Source: Halorussus gelatinilyticus (GTDB taxonomy: Archaea > Halobacteriota > Halobacteria > Halobacteriales > Haladaptataceae). From it: a stretch of DNA of 64,000 nucleotides. The stretch is taken from contig NZ_CP096658.1 of assembly GCF_023238445.1 (NCBI RefSeq), positions 1,612,001-1,676,000 of the forward strand. Reading direction: 5' to 3'. A program made the position numbers and the translations under genes. The notes under the pieces were generated by a model. It was not told the DNA's origin. It did no database searches and saw only the letters and a program-made list of their open reading frames with translations. Shown here one piece after another: positions 51,873 to 62,673 of this stretch (position 1 is its first letter; the number at the start of each line of letters is the position of its first letter).

Positions 51873-54368
51873 CTACTGCGGTTGGTCGTAGAGGTGGCAG
51901 GCCGCGGGGTGGGCCTCGTCCTGTAACACCGGGTCCTTCCGCTCGCAGACGCTCTCGAAGTGGTCGCGGAGCAGCGACTCGGCGGCGGCCCAGTCGCCCG
52001 ACGCGAGGTAGTCGAACGACTCGGCGACGAGTTCGCGCGGTCGGCCCGACGGTTCCGCGTCGAACAGGCGGTCCCAGAGGACGGCTTTGAACGCGGCGGG
52101 CGAGGCGTCGGGTCTCCCGCCGTCCGCGGCGGTCGCGGTCTCGGTCCGGGCGACGTCGCCGCCCGCGGCTTCCTCCCACGTCGCGTCGAGGTCGATGGCG
52201 CGGCTCTCGACGCGCTCGCGGTAGTCCATAATCTGGCGGTACGCGTCCTGTTCGACGTCGAGGTCCTCCGGCGGGATGATTTGGGGACATCGCGTCCGGA
52301 AGTGACAGCCGGAGGGCGGGTCGATGGGCGATGGCACGTCGCCTTCGAGGATGACCCTGTCCTCGGTGTCGGACCGCGGGTCGGGTTCCGGAATCGCCGA
52401 CAGCAGCGCCTGCGTGTAGGGGTGTTTCGGGTCGGAGAACAGTTCGTCGGTGTCGGCGACCTCCACGATCTCGCCCAGATACATCACCGCGATGCGGTCG
52501 CAGATGTGGCGGACGACGCTCAGGTCGTGGGCGATGAACAGGTAGGTCAGCCCGAACTCCTCTTGGAGGTCCTCCAGCAGGTTGAGAATCTGGGCCTGCA
52601 CCGACACGTCGAGCGCCGACACCGGTTCGTCGGCGACGATGAAGTCCGGGTCCACCGCCAGCGCGCGGGCGATGCCCACGCGCTGGCGCTGCCCGCCCGA
52701 AATCTCGTGGGGGTAGCGGTCGTACTGGCCCTCTTCGAGACCGACGGCCTCCATCAGTTCGGCGACGCGATTCCGGCGCTGTTGCTTCTTGGACATGTCC
52801 CCCTCGGGGTCCTCCTCGGGCAGGTCGTGAATCTTGAGGGGTTCGGCGATTATCTGACCCACCGTCATCCGCGGGTCGAGGCTGGAGAGGGGGTCTTGGA
52901 AGATCATCTGCATGTCCTTGCGCTTGTCGCGCAACTGCTCGCGGTCGAGGCCCGAGAGGTCGGTGCCTTGGAACACGATGCGGCCGTCGGTCGGGTCCTC
53001 GAGGTGGAGCAGGGTCCGCCCGGCGGTCGATTTCCCACAGCCCGATTCGCCGACCAGTCCGACCGTCTCGCCCTCGTAGATGTCGAAGTCCACGCCATCG
53101 ACGGCTTTGACGCTCTCTACCTCGTCGGCGAGCCACTCGTCGAGCAGGCCGTCCGCGCGCGAGAAGTGCTTCTTCATCCCCTCGACTTCGAGGAGGCGGT
53201 CGCCCACGTCGTGGTCGCGGGTCGTCATCGTCTCGAACTCCTCGCCGTACTGGCTCTCGTCGAACTCTTCGAGGACGCACTTCGCGCGGTGGTCCACCTC
53301 CTCGGGCCCGTGCTGGAGGTTCGGAATCTCGCCCTCGGTACACTCGGGTTGCGCCCACGGGCACCGGGGCGCGAAGTGACAACCCTGGGGCATATCGATG
53401 AGGTCCGGGACGTTGCCCTCGATGGGCGTCAGGCGCTCTTTGTCCTCCTGCGGGATGGATTCGAGCAGCGCGTAGGTGTAGGGGTGGCTCGGGTTGTGGA
53501 AGATTTCGTCCACGGGACCGACCTCCACGATGTCCCCGGCGTACATCACGGCCACGCGGTCGCAGGTCTCGGCGACGACGCCGAGGTCGTGGGTGATGAA
53601 GAGGACCGACATCCCCAACTCGTCCTGCAGGTCGTTCATCAGGTCGAGAATCTGGGCCTGAATCGTCACGTCGAGCGCCGTCGTCGGCTCGTCGGCGACC
53701 AGCAGTTTGGGCTGGCAGGCCAGCGCGATGGCGATGAGGACGCGCTGGCGCATTCCGCCCGAGAACTCGTGGGGATACTCCTCGACGCGCTCGGTCGGTT
53801 CCGGGATGCCGACCTCTTCGAGCATGCCGATGGTGTCCTGCAGAATCTCCTCGTCGATGTCCTTTCCGCCGAGGCTCGGCGCTATCTCCCGGACCGCGTT
53901 CCACCACGAGTCCTTCCGGCGGCCGCCGTACTGGTGGAGGCGCAGGCTCTCGGCGACCTGCTCGCCCACGGTCAGCGCGGGGTTGAGCGAGGTCATCGGG
54001 TCTTGGAAGATCATGCTGACCTCGCCGCCCCGAATCTCGCGCATCGGGTCCTCCGGCGTCGAGAGCAGGTCCACGTACCCCTCGTCGGGGAACACGAAGT
54101 CCCCGACGCCCGAGGGGTACCGCTCCGCGAAGTCGGCGGTCAACTCCTCGTGGTAGAAGGCGGCCTCGCCGTCCGCGATTTCGCCGGGGTCGTCCACCAA
54201 CTGCATCAGCGAGAGCGCGCTGACGCTCTTGCCCGACCCGGACTCGCCGACCAGACCGACCGTCTCGCCCTCCCGAATGGTGAGGTCGAAGTCGTCCACC
54301 GCCTCGACCACACCTCGTTCGGTGTTGAACTGCGTCCGCAGATTTGAGATTGACAGTAAGTCACTCAC
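51873..54368 (-). CDS. Fused double ATPase of a peptide ABC transporter (DppD-DppF fusion)
   Basis: 831 residues with two complete ATPase units. Unit 1 (about 1-350): Walker A GESGSGKS, signature FSGGMRQR, Walker B LLVADEP, and the C-terminal oligopeptide segment [10 protein letters not shown]. Unit 2 (about 385-740): Walker [10 protein letters not shown], signature ISGGQRQR, Walker B FIVADEP, and GCHFRTRCP. The two are separate genes in the first Dpp system of this window. A long C-terminal acidic region (about 740-831) is unassigned. It powers the second peptide system. Confidence 0.93.
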   Translation of the reverse strand: MSDLLSISNLRTQFNTERGVVEAVDDFDLTIREGETVGLVGESGSGKSVSALSLMQLVDDPGEIADGEAAFYHEELTADFAERYPSGVGDFVFPDEGYVDLLSTPEDPMREIRGGEVSMIFQDPMTSLNPALTVGEQVAESLRLHQYGGRRKDSWWNAVREIAPSLGGKDIDEEILQDTIGMLEEVGIPEPTERVEEYPHEFSGGMRQRVLIAIALACQPKLLVADEPTTALDVTIQAQILDLMNDLQDELGMSVLFITHDLGVVAETCDRVAVMYAGDIVEVGPVDEIFHNPSHPYTYALLESIPQEDKERLTPIEGNVPDLIDMPQGCHFAPRCPWAQPECTEGEIPNLQHGPEEVDHRAKCVLEEFDESQYGEEFETMTTRDHDVGDRLLEVEGMKKHFSRADGLLDEWLADEVESVKAVDGVDFDIYEGETVGLVGESGCGKSTAGRTLLHLEDPTDGRIVFQGTDLSGLDREQLRDKRKDMQMIFQDPLSSLDPRMTVGQIIAEPLKIHDLPEEDPEGDMSKKQQRRNRVAELMEAVGLEEGQYDRYPHEISGGQRQRVGIARALAVDPDFIVADEPVSALDVSVQAQILNLLEDLQEEFGLTYLFIAHDLSVVRHICDRIAVMYLGEIVEVADTDELFSDPKHPYTQALLSAIPEPDPRSDTEDRVILEGDVPSPIDPPSGCHFRTRCPQIIPPEDLDVEQDAYRQIMDYRERVESRAIDLDATWEEAAGGDVARTETATAADGGRPDASPAAFKAVLWDRLFDAEPSGRPRELVAESFDYLASGDWAAAESLLRDHFESVCERKDPVLQDEAHPAACHLYDQPQ

Positions 54369-54454
54369 AATTACGCGAAAGTGGTGCGTCCGCTGGCAAA
54401 TAGCTTTCCACTTTTCCAGCGGACGCGACCGTGGGGCGGCGAGCGGTCGAGAGA

Positions 54455-57196
54455 CTACGGGTCGCTGTCGATGTCAGTGAACTCGAACCGTGCCCCACCA
54501 CCGGCGCTCTCCGTCACCTCGTACTCCCAACCGTACACCTCGGCGAGTTCGCTGACGAACGCTAGTCCTAGTCCGGTCCCTTCTTGCCCGGAGGTAGTCG
54601 TGTATCCCGCCTCGAACACCGTGTCTCGGTTCTCGGCCGGGATACCGGACCCGTCGTCCGCAACGTAGAATCCGCCGGCAGTTTGCTTCGCTCCCTGCCG
54701 AGCCTCGTCTTCGCTCCGCTCGGACGAGACGCCGACGGACTCGTCGGTCGAGTCTCCGTCCGCTTCGGTCTCGGGGCCGGGCGGAAGGTCGCCGACCGTG
54801 ATGGTAACGTCGCTTCCGCCGTGTTCGACCGCGTTCTCGAGGAGGTTTCGGAACAGGTGCTGGACGTACGTCTCGTCGGCCTGTATCGTCTGGCCGACCG
54901 AAACTTCGAGCGTCGCCTCGGGAGCGTCCACGTCGTCCCACGTCTTCCGGGCCGCGTCCGCGAGTTCGACCGGCGTTCGCTCGCCGACGGCCTTGCGGCC
55001 GCGAGTCAGTACCAGCATGACGTCGATCATGTCCTCGATGCGGTCGAACGCCTCCGTGACGTACTCCACCGCGTCCGTGCCCGCGTCGTCGGGCAACTGC
55101 TGGCTGTATATCTGGCCGATGGTCACGGGATTGCGGAGTTCGTGGGCCAGCATGCTGGCGAACCTGTCGAGGCGCTCGGTCCGCTCCTCGAGTTCTCGCT
55201 CGCGTTCCACCTGTTCGGTGACGTCCTGAGCGAGACTCAGCCCGGCGAAGATGTCGCCGTCGGCGTCGCGCAGGGGTGCCGCCCACACTCGCCAGTCTCG
55301 ACCGCCGAATTCGGTCGTCGTCTTGCCGGTTTCACCGTCCTCGACGGCGGCCCGAAACACCGGTTCGAGGTCCTCGACCGTCTCCGACGGGAAGATATCC
55401 GGCATTCGGTTGCCCTCCAGACGGTCCGCGCTCGGTAGGGTCTCGCCCAAGACTTTCCCCTCGGCCAGGGTGTAGCGGAGTTCGTGGTCGTACACCCCGA
55501 CCGCTCCGTTCGGGAAGTTCTCGGTGAGCGTCCGATACCGCCGCTCGGACTCTTCGAGCGCTCGCTCGCGCCGTTTCCGCTCGGTGATGTCGCTCGCCAT
55601 CCCGATCCACTCCTCGATTTCACCGTCTTCGTCGAGCATCGGCACCGCGCGCGAGAACGTCCAGCCGACGTTCCCGTCGTCCCGCTCCACCCGGTGTTCC
55701 AACTCGAAGATGCCCTTCGTCCGGATGGCCTCGTCGATGGCCTCCCTGACTCGCGGCTGCTCGTCCGGATGGATGTACTTGTCGAGCCAGTTGCTGGTCG
55801 ATTCGTCCGTGTCGGCGAGGAACTCCTTGCCCTCGAGTTCGTGCATCTCGCTCCAGTCGGGGCTCATGCGATACACCACGTCCGAACTCGCGGTGACCAG
55901 CGCGCGGAATCGCTCTTTGCTCTTCTGGAGTTCCTCCTCGGCCTCCTTGCGCTCGGTGACGTCGCGGGTCGTCCCGGCGATGGCTTCGACTTCGCCGTCG
56001 TCGTCGAGTACCGGCGCGAAGATGTAGTCGTAGACGCGGCGGCCGAGTTCGGCGTGTGGGAACTCGACCTCACCGCGGACGGGTTCTTTCGTCTCGATGA
56101 CCTCGTCGATTTCGCGCTCGTGCATCTCGGCGTGCCACGGCTCGTAGCCGATTTCCTCCAGCGTTTTCCCGATGGATTCCTCGAGGGTTCGGTCCCACAT
56201 CTCCAGCACCGCGTCGTTGGCGAACGTGAAGTGGTAGTCGAGGTCGAAGGCGTAGACGAGGTCCGGCGTGCTGGAGACGATGGTCTCGTAGAGCCTCATC
56301 TGCTCTTCGGTCTCGGCTGTCACTCGCTCCAGCTCTGCCTCCGCTTCCTTGCGTTCGGTGACGTCGGCGGTAGCACCGAGTATCCGGACCACCTCGCCGT
56401 CGTCGTCGTACTCGACTTCGCCGCGGGACGACACCCACCGCGTGTCGCCGTCCGCGTTCGTAATTCGGTACTCGGTGGCGAACTCCCCAGTCTCCTCGAC
56501 CGCCTCGTCGAGTCGCTCTCTCACTCGTTCTCGGTCCGCGTCGTGAACCGAGGCGAGGAACTCCTCGATTGGTGCGCCCCCGGTAGCCGTCGCCGGGTCC
56601 GCGTCGAAGGACGCGACGAGACACTCGTCCGCCGTCACGACGTTCTCCCGAATGTCCCACGTCCACGTGCCGACCAACCCGGCGGACGCGGCAGCTTCGA
56701 GTCGAGTTTCCGTCTCGGGAGACTCCCGTTCGCACTCGCCGCGCTGCTCGCGGTTCCGTCGTCGGTGGGATTCTCCGCGTGACTGATTCGGTCGCCCGCG
56801 GTCGGTGACTTCTCGAACGACACCGACGGTTCCCCCTCCCGCGCCGTCGGCTTCGAACGGGGTAACTCGCGCCTCGCAGCGAACGCGGCCGCCCTCGGCA
56901 GTCTGTACGACGAACTCGATTCGCTCGCTTGGGTCCGTCGGACTCGTGAGGAACTGCTCGGTCGTCGAATCGTCGTCGGCGAGTAGCAGAGAGACGTGTT
57001 CGCCGAGCAGGTCGTCGCGCGCGTAGCCCGTCAGTTCCACGACGGCGTCGTTGACCGCGGCGAATCGACCCTCGGCGTCGAGTTGGTAGATTCCATCGTC
57101 GATTACGTTCACGAGTGATCGATAGCGCCGGAGAGCCTCCGGGCCCTCGGCGTCCCCCCAAAACGCTGGGCCAGAAGCCCCCGCTCGTCCACTCAT
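54455..57196 (-). CDS. Multi-PAS sensor histidine kinase
   Basis: 913 residues, no TM segment, so a soluble sensor. About five PAS domains in tandem: about 24-135, 165-285, 295-410, 418-540 and 545-665, several ending in the PAC motif xxGxxxDVTERK. The His kinase core starts with [15 protein letters not shown] (phosphoacceptor His) and ends with the ATPase domain, including [12 protein letters not shown] and [11 protein letters not shown]. No response regulator lies beside it. Box A at 57221-57229. Confidence 0.92.
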   Translation of the reverse strand: MSGRAGASGPAFWGDAEGPEALRRYRSLVNVIDDGIYQLDAEGRFAAVNDAVVELTGYARDDLLGEHVSLLLADDDSTTEQFLTSPTDPSERIEFVVQTAEGGRVRCEARVTPFEADGAGGGTVGVVREVTDRGRPNQSRGESHRRRNREQRGECERESPETETRLEAAASAGLVGTWTWDIRENVVTADECLVASFDADPATATGGAPIEEFLASVHDADRERVRERLDEAVEETGEFATEYRITNADGDTRWVSSRGEVEYDDDGEVVRILGATADVTERKEAEAELERVTAETEEQMRLYETIVSSTPDLVYAFDLDYHFTFANDAVLEMWDRTLEESIGKTLEEIGYEPWHAEMHEREIDEVIETKEPVRGEVEFPHAELGRRVYDYIFAPVLDDDGEVEAIAGTTRDVTERKEAEEELQKSKERFRALVTASSDVVYRMSPDWSEMHELEGKEFLADTDESTSNWLDKYIHPDEQPRVREAIDEAIRTKGIFELEHRVERDDGNVGWTFSRAVPMLDEDGEIEEWIGMASDITERKRRERALEESERRYRTLTENFPNGAVGVYDHELRYTLAEGKVLGETLPSADRLEGNRMPDIFPSETVEDLEPVFRAAVEDGETGKTTTEFGGRDWRVWAAPLRDADGDIFAGLSLAQDVTEQVERERELEERTERLDRFASMLAHELRNPVTIGQIYSQQLPDDAGTDAVEYVTEAFDRIEDMIDVMLVLTRGRKAVGERTPVELADAARKTWDDVDAPEATLEVSVGQTIQADETYVQHLFRNLLENAVEHGGSDVTITVGDLPPGPETEADGDSTDESVGVSSERSEDEARQGAKQTAGGFYVADDGSGIPAENRDTVFEAGYTTTSGQEGTGLGLAFVSELAEVYGWEYEVTESAGGGARFEFTDIDSDP

Positions 57197-57220
57197 ACGC
57201 CTAATCAGTAGCGTGCGCTA

Positions 57221-57229
57221 GATAAATCT
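57221..57229 (-). promoter_or_regulatory. Box A for the PAS kinase
   Basis: On the minus strand AGATTTATC, about 28 nt before the ATG at 57196. Confidence 0.55.
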
Positions 57230-57393
57230 TCATGTGGTCGGCGCGCTCGGAAAAGAGAGCGGCGTCCCTCCTGCGATTTACCGAAACAGTACGGACCAGC
57301 GTCGGAAAACTGCCTTCGTTCGCTAAGCCAACACGCACCATCCCACAGGCTCGAACGACCTCGAACCACCACCGACGCGCGGCGTCACCGAAG

Positions 57394-57400
57394 TTTAAGA
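57394..57400 (+). promoter_or_regulatory. Box A for the universal stress protein
   Basis: TTTAAGA, about 27 nt before the ATG at 57424. Confidence 0.6.
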
Positions 57401-57423
57401 GGCGTCCGGCAGTACCACCTGCC

Positions 57424-57855
57424 ATGATAGATTCCGTCGTCATCGCCACCGACGGCTCGGAGAGCGTCACCCGTGCCGTGCGAGTCGCGCTCGACCTCGC
57501 CGAGCGATTCGACGCCGCGGTCCACGCCCTCTACGTCGTGGACACGGGCGAGGTCGATTCCTCGCCCGAGAAGCTGCGCGACGAGTTGCGCGACGCGCTC
57601 GAATCGCAGGGCGAGGCGGCCCTCGAAGCCGTCCGAAACCACGCCGACCGCGAGGTCACGACCGCGGTCCGCGAGGGTCGCCCGGCCGCCGAAATCACCG
57701 AGTACGCCCGCGAGTGGGACGCCGACGCGGTGGCGACCGGCACGCGAGGCCGCCACGGGGAGAACCGCTTTCTCATCGGGAGCGTTGCCGAGCGCGTCGT
57801 CCGGTCGTGTCCCGTCCCCGTGCTGACCGTCCGGCAGTTGGAGAACGGTGAGTAA
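57424..57855 (+). CDS. Universal stress protein (UspA family)
   Basis: 143 residues from the ATG at 57424. The single Usp domain has ATDGSE near the N-terminus and the nucleotide-binding GTRGRHGENRFLIGSVAERVVRSCPVPVLTV motif, so it is likely the ATP-binding class. It lies divergent from the PAS kinase and 74 bp upstream of the DHH gene. Confidence 0.92.
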   Translation: MIDSVVIATDGSESVTRAVRVALDLAERFDAAVHALYVVDTGEVDSSPEKLRDELRDALESQGEAALEAVRNHADREVTTAVREGRPAAEITEYAREWDADAVATGTRGRHGENRFLIGSVAERVVRSCPVPVLTVRQLENGE

Positions 57856-57929
57856 CTCGGCGACGCTCGCTCTCTCCGCCCTCGCGTGACAACCGAGGAT
57901 TCTTCCGCGCTGGTCCCCCACGGAAAGGC

Positions 57930-59075
57930 ATGAAAGACTGGGTCATCGACGACGACAACCTCTCTATCGAGCGCAAGTCCATCCTGCCCGGCGAGGGCTT
58001 CTTCGTGCCGGATTCGGTCGAGGAGGCCAAAGAGGAGGCCGAGGCCGAGGCCGCCCTGACCGGTGCCGAGGTCGCGGTCGTGGCCGACCCCGACGCCGAC
58101 GGACTGGCCTGCACCGCGCTGGTCCGGGAAATTTACGGGGAGGCGGCGCTCATCGACGCCGGACCCCACGACTTGGAGGAAGCGCTCGAACGCGTCGCCG
58201 ACTACAGCGAACCCGGCGCGCGAATCTTCGTCTGCGACCTTTGTCCCGACAGCTACGACGAGGTCGGCGAGTCGCTGGAGGCGCTGGTCGAACAGGCCGG
58301 CGACGTCCGGTGGTTCGACCACCACCAGTGGACCGACCCCGTGGACGAGGCGGTTCGCGAGGCGGGCGTCGAGTTGGTCGTCGGCGACAGCGACGAGGAG
58401 TGTACCGCCGACGTGGCGGTCCGGTCGCTGGACTACGACTTCCCGGACTACCTCGTGGAACTCGCGGCGGTCACGCGCGACCACGACCTCTGGATTCGGG
58501 ACGACGAGCGCAGCGACGACCTCGCGGACTTCTCCTACTGGGCCGACCCCGAGGAGTACATCGAAGTGGTCGCCGAACACGGGGCTGACCTCCCCGCCGA
58601 CATCGAGGAGTTCCTCGCGGAGATGCGCGTCGAGAAGGACGCGCTCATCGAGAAGGCGGTCGCCCGCGCCGACGTCGAGGAGATCGGCCCGTGGACGGTC
58701 GGCGTGACCTACGGCCGGTGTTCGCAGAACGAGGTCGCCGAGGAGTTGCGCCAGCAGGGCACCGACGCCGCGGTCGTCGTCAAGCCCTCCGGGAGCGCCT
58801 CGATTCGGGGCACCGACGAGTTCGAGCGGTGCCACGAGGTCGCCCGACAGGTCAACGGCGGCGGCCACCCGAAGGCCGCGGGATGTAAGCCCCGCATCTA
58901 CGACGACATGCTCGACTACGCCCACCACTGGACGACCCGCGGCGCGGTCGCGAAGCAGGTCATCGTCGAGGCGTTCTGGCACGTCGCGCGCGACGTGGAA
59001 GCCGAGACGGCGGCGGCCGAGGAGGAACTGGACGAGGGCGACGAGGCCGGCGAGAACGACGAGAGCGACGAATGA
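57930..59075 (+). CDS. DHH family phosphoesterase
   Basis: 381 residues. DHH motifs: I, VVADPDADGLACTALV; II, VCDLCPDSYD; III, FDHHQ; IV, TRDHDLW. The DHHA1 domain ends in GRCSQNEVAEELRQ and VNGGGHPKAAGC. Such enzymes cleave short RNAs, pAp or cyclic dinucleotides, or act like RecJ; the substrate is not clear. The acidic tail (350-381) is non-conserved. It overlaps the BtpA gene by four bases. Confidence 0.88.
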   Translation: MKDWVIDDDNLSIERKSILPGEGFFVPDSVEEAKEEAEAEAALTGAEVAVVADPDADGLACTALVREIYGEAALIDAGPHDLEEALERVADYSEPGARIFVCDLCPDSYDEVGESLEALVEQAGDVRWFDHHQWTDPVDEAVREAGVELVVGDSDEECTADVAVRSLDYDFPDYLVELAAVTRDHDLWIRDDERSDDLADFSYWADPEEYIEVVAEHGADLPADIEEFLAEMRVEKDALIEKAVARADVEEIGPWTVGVTYGRCSQNEVAEELRQQGTDAAVVVKPSGSASIRGTDEFERCHEVARQVNGGGHPKAAGCKPRIYDDMLDYAHHWTTRGAVAKQVIVEAFWHVARDVEAETAAAEEELDEGDEAGENDESDE

Positions 59076-59887
59076 CGACCGGACTCCCCATCGACGCCGA
59101 GAAGCCGATCGTCGGCATGGTCCACCTCCCGCCGCTTCCGGGCGCACCGAAGTACTCCGGCGACTTCGAGGCGGTCCGCGAGAGCGCCCTCCGCGACGCC
59201 CGGCGACTCGAAGCCGGCGGCGCGGACGCGCTGCTGCTCGAAAACTTCGGTGACGCGCCGTTCTACCCAGACGACGTGCCCAAGCACGTCGTCGCGTCGA
59301 TGACCCGCGTCGCGGCCGAGATTCGGGGGGAAGTGGACCTCCCGATGGGCGTCAACGTCCTGCGGAACGACGCCGCGGCCGCGCTCTCGGTCGCGGCCGC
59401 GGTCGGGGCCGCGTTCGTCCGCGTGAACGTTCACTCGGGCGCTCGCGTGACCGACCAAGGCGTCGTCGAGGGGCGGGCCCACGAGACGGTCCGCCTGCGC
59501 GAGCGCCTCGATTCGGACGCCGCCGTCCTCGCGGACTTGGACGTGAAGCACTCCGCACCGCTGGCGGAGCGACCCATCGACGCCGAGGCCGTCGCCGAAC
59601 CGGTCGAACGCGGCCTCGCGGAGGGAATCGTCGTCTCCGGCGCTGGCACGGGCCACGAGGTCGGCGTCGACCGCCTCCGGGCGGTCGCCTCGGCCCGCGA
59701 CGAGGCCGGACTCGACGCGCCGATTCTCCTCGGAAGCGGCGTGACGGCCGCGAACGCCGCGGACCTCCTGTCGGTCGCCGACGGAGCCATCGTCGGCACC
59801 GCGCTGAAGGAGGGCGGCGAGACGACGAATCCCGTCTCGGTGGAGCGCGTCGAGCGGGTCGTGGAAGCGGTCGAAGAAGTCCGGTAG
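59072..59887 (+). CDS. btpA: BtpA/SgcQ family TIM-barrel protein
   Basis: 271 residues: IVGMVHLPPLPGAPKY at the N-terminus, then LLLENFGDAPFYPDDV, the PMGVNVLRND strand, and the phosphate-binding GSGVTAANAADLLSVADG and IVGTALKEGGE. The family is related to phosphoribosyl barrels; BtpA itself was linked to photosystem I assembly in cyanobacteria, but the role here is unknown. Next to a PfkB kinase (convergent), which suggests sugar- or nucleoside-phosphate metabolism. Confidence 0.85.
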   Translation: MTTGLPIDAEKPIVGMVHLPPLPGAPKYSGDFEAVRESALRDARRLEAGGADALLLENFGDAPFYPDDVPKHVVASMTRVAAEIRGEVDLPMGVNVLRNDAAAALSVAAAVGAAFVRVNVHSGARVTDQGVVEGRAHETVRLRERLDSDAAVLADLDVKHSAPLAERPIDAEAVAEPVERGLAEGIVVSGAGTGHEVGVDRLRAVASARDEAGLDAPILLGSGVTAANAADLLSVADGAIVGTALKEGGETTNPVSVERVERVVEAVEEVR

Positions 59888-59909
59888 CGCGAATCTATCC
59901 CTCGATTCG

Positions 59910-60887
59910 TCACCGCGAATCGAGGAAGTCGAACACGTCGTCCTCGGTCGGCAGACCGCCTCTCGCGGTCTCGGCGGTGCAGTTGAGCGCCGCCGTCGCC
60001 GCGGCGAATCGCCCGGCCTCGCGGGGACCGCGGTCGCCGAGGAACCACGCGTGGAGCAGGCCCGCGGTGAAGGCGTCGCCCGCGCCGGTCGTGTCGGCGG
60101 TCTCGACCGCGAAGGCGGGAACGTCGAGGACGGTCCCGTCGTCGGTCAGCAGGAGGGCGCCGTCGGTCCCGCGGGTGACCGCGGCCCGGCGGACGCCTCG
60201 CTCGCGGAGCGTCTCGATTGCGCCGCGGGGGCCTTCGCCGAGGTACGACCGCGCGGAGACCGCGTTGGCGACGAAGCAGTCGCAGACCGGTAGGAGCGCG
60301 TCGAGCGTCTCTGGGCGGGTGGCCCGGTCCTCCAGTTCCGAGAGGGGCCCCGCGAGGTCGAAGACCAGCGGCGGGAAACCGTCGCCGTCGTCGCGCTCGG
60401 CGTCCTCGACCAGCGCGGAGACCACCGGGTCGGGCGCGTACGCGCTGGTGAACGCGAGGTCGGCGCGCCGGACGTACTCGCGGTCCGCGTCGCTCAGTCG
60501 GAGGTTCGGCACGGCCTCGCCGCCGTTGACTATCATGCGCTCGCCCTCGGGGTCGCGCAGAATCATCGAGTAGGTGGTGCGCTCGTCGGGGTCGCCCCGG
60601 CGGACCCGGCGGGCGTCCACGGCGCGCTCGCGGAGGTCGGCCAGAATCCGGTCGGCGGCCTCGTCGTCACCGAGTCGGGAGACGACGCCAGTCTCGCGCC
60701 CCAGTCTAGCGAGTCCCGCCGCGACGTTCGCGGCGACGCCGCCGGTCGCGGTCGCCTCGTCGCGGACGAACGCACCGCCGTCGGGTTCCGGCAGGTTGGT
60801 CAGGCCGTAGATGCGGTCTTCGACCGCGCTCCCGACCGCCACCGCGTCGAGGCGCGCCGAGTCCGCCCGGGCGTCGAAGTCACTCAT
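59910..60887 (-). CDS. PfkB family carbohydrate/nucleoside kinase
   Basis: 325 residues from the ATG at 60887 (MSDFDARADS). Ribokinase fold: N-terminal GGVAANVAAGLARLG and the C-terminal signature DTTGAGDAFTAGLL with catalytic Asp. Substrate not readable. An Ala/Arg/Glu-rich region around 130-160 is typical of haloarchaea. Convergent with BtpA (22 bp apart). Confidence 0.88.
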   Translation of the reverse strand: MSDFDARADSARLDAVAVGSAVEDRIYGLTNLPEPDGGAFVRDEATATGGVAANVAAGLARLGRETGVVSRLGDDEAADRILADLRERAVDARRVRRGDPDERTTYSMILRDPEGERMIVNGGEAVPNLRLSDADREYVRRADLAFTSAYAPDPVVSALVEDAERDDGDGFPPLVFDLAGPLSELEDRATRPETLDALLPVCDCFVANAVSARSYLGEGPRGAIETLRERGVRRAAVTRGTDGALLLTDDGTVLDVPAFAVETADTTGAGDAFTAGLLHAWFLGDRGPREAGRFAAATAALNCTAETARGGLPTEDDVFDFLDSR

Positions 60888-60945
60888 CGACGCTATCGAG
60901 ACGCCGCGGGATGAAACCGCTTGCGACGCGGGTCCCGCGGCCCTG

Positions 60946-61227
60946 TTACGACGGCGCTCGGAACTCGTAGGAACGGTCGCCGTTCTCGACGCGCACGGCC
61001 CCGCGGTCGTGGTCGAAGTAGAGCACCTCGACCTCGCCGTCCTCGAAGTCGTGGAGCGGCATCTCCGCCGAGACGCGACCGTCCCTCGTGACGAGGAAGG
61101 TCGCGTTCCCCACCGTGATTTCGATGCCCTCGTCGCTCTCGGACACCTCGCCGTCCTCCGCGAGTTCGCGGAGGTGTTCGGTGACGTCGGACCAGTCCCC
61201 GACGGGGACGCGCTCGTAGTCGTCCAT
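60946..61227 (-). CDS. Small conserved-looking hypothetical protein
   Basis: 93 residues, acidic. A helical N-terminus (MDDYERVPVGDWSDVTEHLREL) is followed by a beta-rich half (GIEITVGNATFLVTRDGRV). No family I can name. Same strand as the kinase, 58 bp upstream of it, so possibly one transcript. Confidence 0.65.
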   Translation of the reverse strand: MDDYERVPVGDWSDVTEHLRELAEDGEVSESDEGIEITVGNATFLVTRDGRVSAEMPLHDFEDGEVEVLYFDHDRGAVRVENGDRSYEFRAPS

Positions 61228-61350
61228 GGCGGGCCTGCGATACTGAGCGGCAAAACGGCTTGGGCCGGCGAAGACTCTCGATAGATGTCTCTCGTCCTCG
61301 AAACCGAACGTCGGCCGGAATCGAACGCCGGCCAGAAGAGCAGTCTGGGT

Positions 61351-61773
61351 CTACTCGGCCTCGCCGGCGACCCACTTGTCCGAGTACGCGGTCCCGCAGT
61401 CGCAGTACGAGTAGGCGTGAATCACGTCGCCCTCGGCGTAGAGGTCGCCGACCTCCTCGTTCTGTTCCTCGGCGAAGGCGAAGACGAACTCCGCGTCGCC
61501 GTCGCACTCGGGGCAGTCGCCGCCCGAGAGGTCCCGCGCGATGGCGCCCTCGGTGCCCATCGCCTGCTTCGCGAAGCCCATCGCGTCCATGCCCGTCGCG
61601 GTCTTGAAGACGCTCCGGCCCTGGTCGCCCTCGACGACGAGGACGACGCCGTTCTCGACCGATTCGCCGTGCTTCGCCAGTCCGTCGCCGTCGCCCTCCA
61701 CGAACGAGTCGGAGAGGAACAGCGCCACGTCCTCGGGGCGCTCGCCGCTGAGGAACTGCTCGCGTTTGCTCAT
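61351..61773 (-). CDS. DUF5807 family haloarchaeal protein
   Basis: 140 residues from the ATG at 61773 (MSKREQFLSG). Core motifs ERPEDVALFLSDSFVEGDGDG, GVVLVVEGDQGRSVFKTATG and AKQAMGTEGAIARDLSGGDC. A C-terminal zinc-ribbon-like tail has CPECDG and YCDCGTAYS. Function unknown; I recognise the family from haloarchaeal genomes. Confidence 0.72.
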   Translation of the reverse strand: MSKREQFLSGERPEDVALFLSDSFVEGDGDGLAKHGESVENGVVLVVEGDQGRSVFKTATGMDAMGFAKQAMGTEGAIARDLSGGDCPECDGDAEFVFAFAEEQNEEVGDLYAEGDVIHAYSYCDCGTAYSDKWVAGEAE

Positions 61774-61983
61774 ACCGCCGGTAGGGAGAGCGAGGGGAAA
61801 AGGTCCGCGTTCTCGACGGGCGGCGAGTCGGGGGAGCGCGTTCCGTCGGGTCGGTCCGCTCGGTCGTCGTAACGACTCCTCAACAGTCGGTTTCGCCGTC
61901 TCTCCGAACAACTCGCTCTCGACTCCGACCCCCGACCAGCCACGATGAGAAACGTTACCCGGCGCGAACGACTACGACGACTC

Positions 61984-62547
61984 ATGACCGAGGAGACGCC
62001 CGCAGACGACGACTTCGACGCCGAGGAGTGGCGCGAGCGACTCCAGTCCCACCGCACGGAGAAGGACGACTTCTTCGCCGACCACCCGCAGTCGCCCATC
62101 CCGCCCGAGGAGCGCGACGACTTCGAGAGCCTCGACTACTTCGACCCGGACCCGAAGTATCGCGTCACCGCCACGGTCGAAGTCCACGAGCGACCCGACC
62201 CCGTGGAGATGGAGGTCAGCGCCGGGCCGCCACAGCGCTATCTCCGAGTCGCCACGCTCCGCTTCGAGTTGGGCGCCGACGAACTGGAACTCGCGGGCTA
62301 CCGCCAGCAGGCGGACGACGACGGCCTGTTCGTCCCGTTCCGCGACAAGACGACCGGCCAGCAGACCTACCGAGACGGCCGGTACATGGAGTTCGAGACC
62401 GAGGAGTTGGCGGACGGGAGCGAGATGGTGCTGGACTTCAACCTCGCGTACTCGCCGTTCTGCGCGTACAGCGAGACGTTCGCCTGCCCCCTCCCGCCCG
62501 AGGAGAACTGGCTCGACGCGGAGATTCGCGCCGGCGAGAAGGCGTAG
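61984..62547 (+). CDS. DUF1684 family protein
   Basis: 187 residues from the ATG at 61984 (MTEETPADDD); an upstream in-frame ATG at 61945 is less likely. Family motifs: WRERLQSHRTEKDDFFADHPQSPIP, then LRFELGADELELAGYR and GRYMEFE, YSPFCAYSETFACPLPPEENWL. The proteins occur widely but have no established function. Cytoplasmic, no signal. Confidence 0.85.
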   Translation: MTEETPADDDFDAEEWRERLQSHRTEKDDFFADHPQSPIPPEERDDFESLDYFDPDPKYRVTATVEVHERPDPVEMEVSAGPPQRYLRVATLRFELGADELELAGYRQQADDDGLFVPFRDKTTGQQTYRDGRYMEFETEELADGSEMVLDFNLAYSPFCAYSETFACPLPPEENWLDAEIRAGEKA

Positions 62548-62673
62548 CGACAGCCCGACGGGCGGCGCGGAGACGACCCGAGAACGAAACGGAGCGCGAC
62601 GGACGGGCGAGAGCACGGCGACCGTCCGAGAGGGAGGCAGATTCTACGGGGGTTCGGCGAGGGTCGAACCGAG

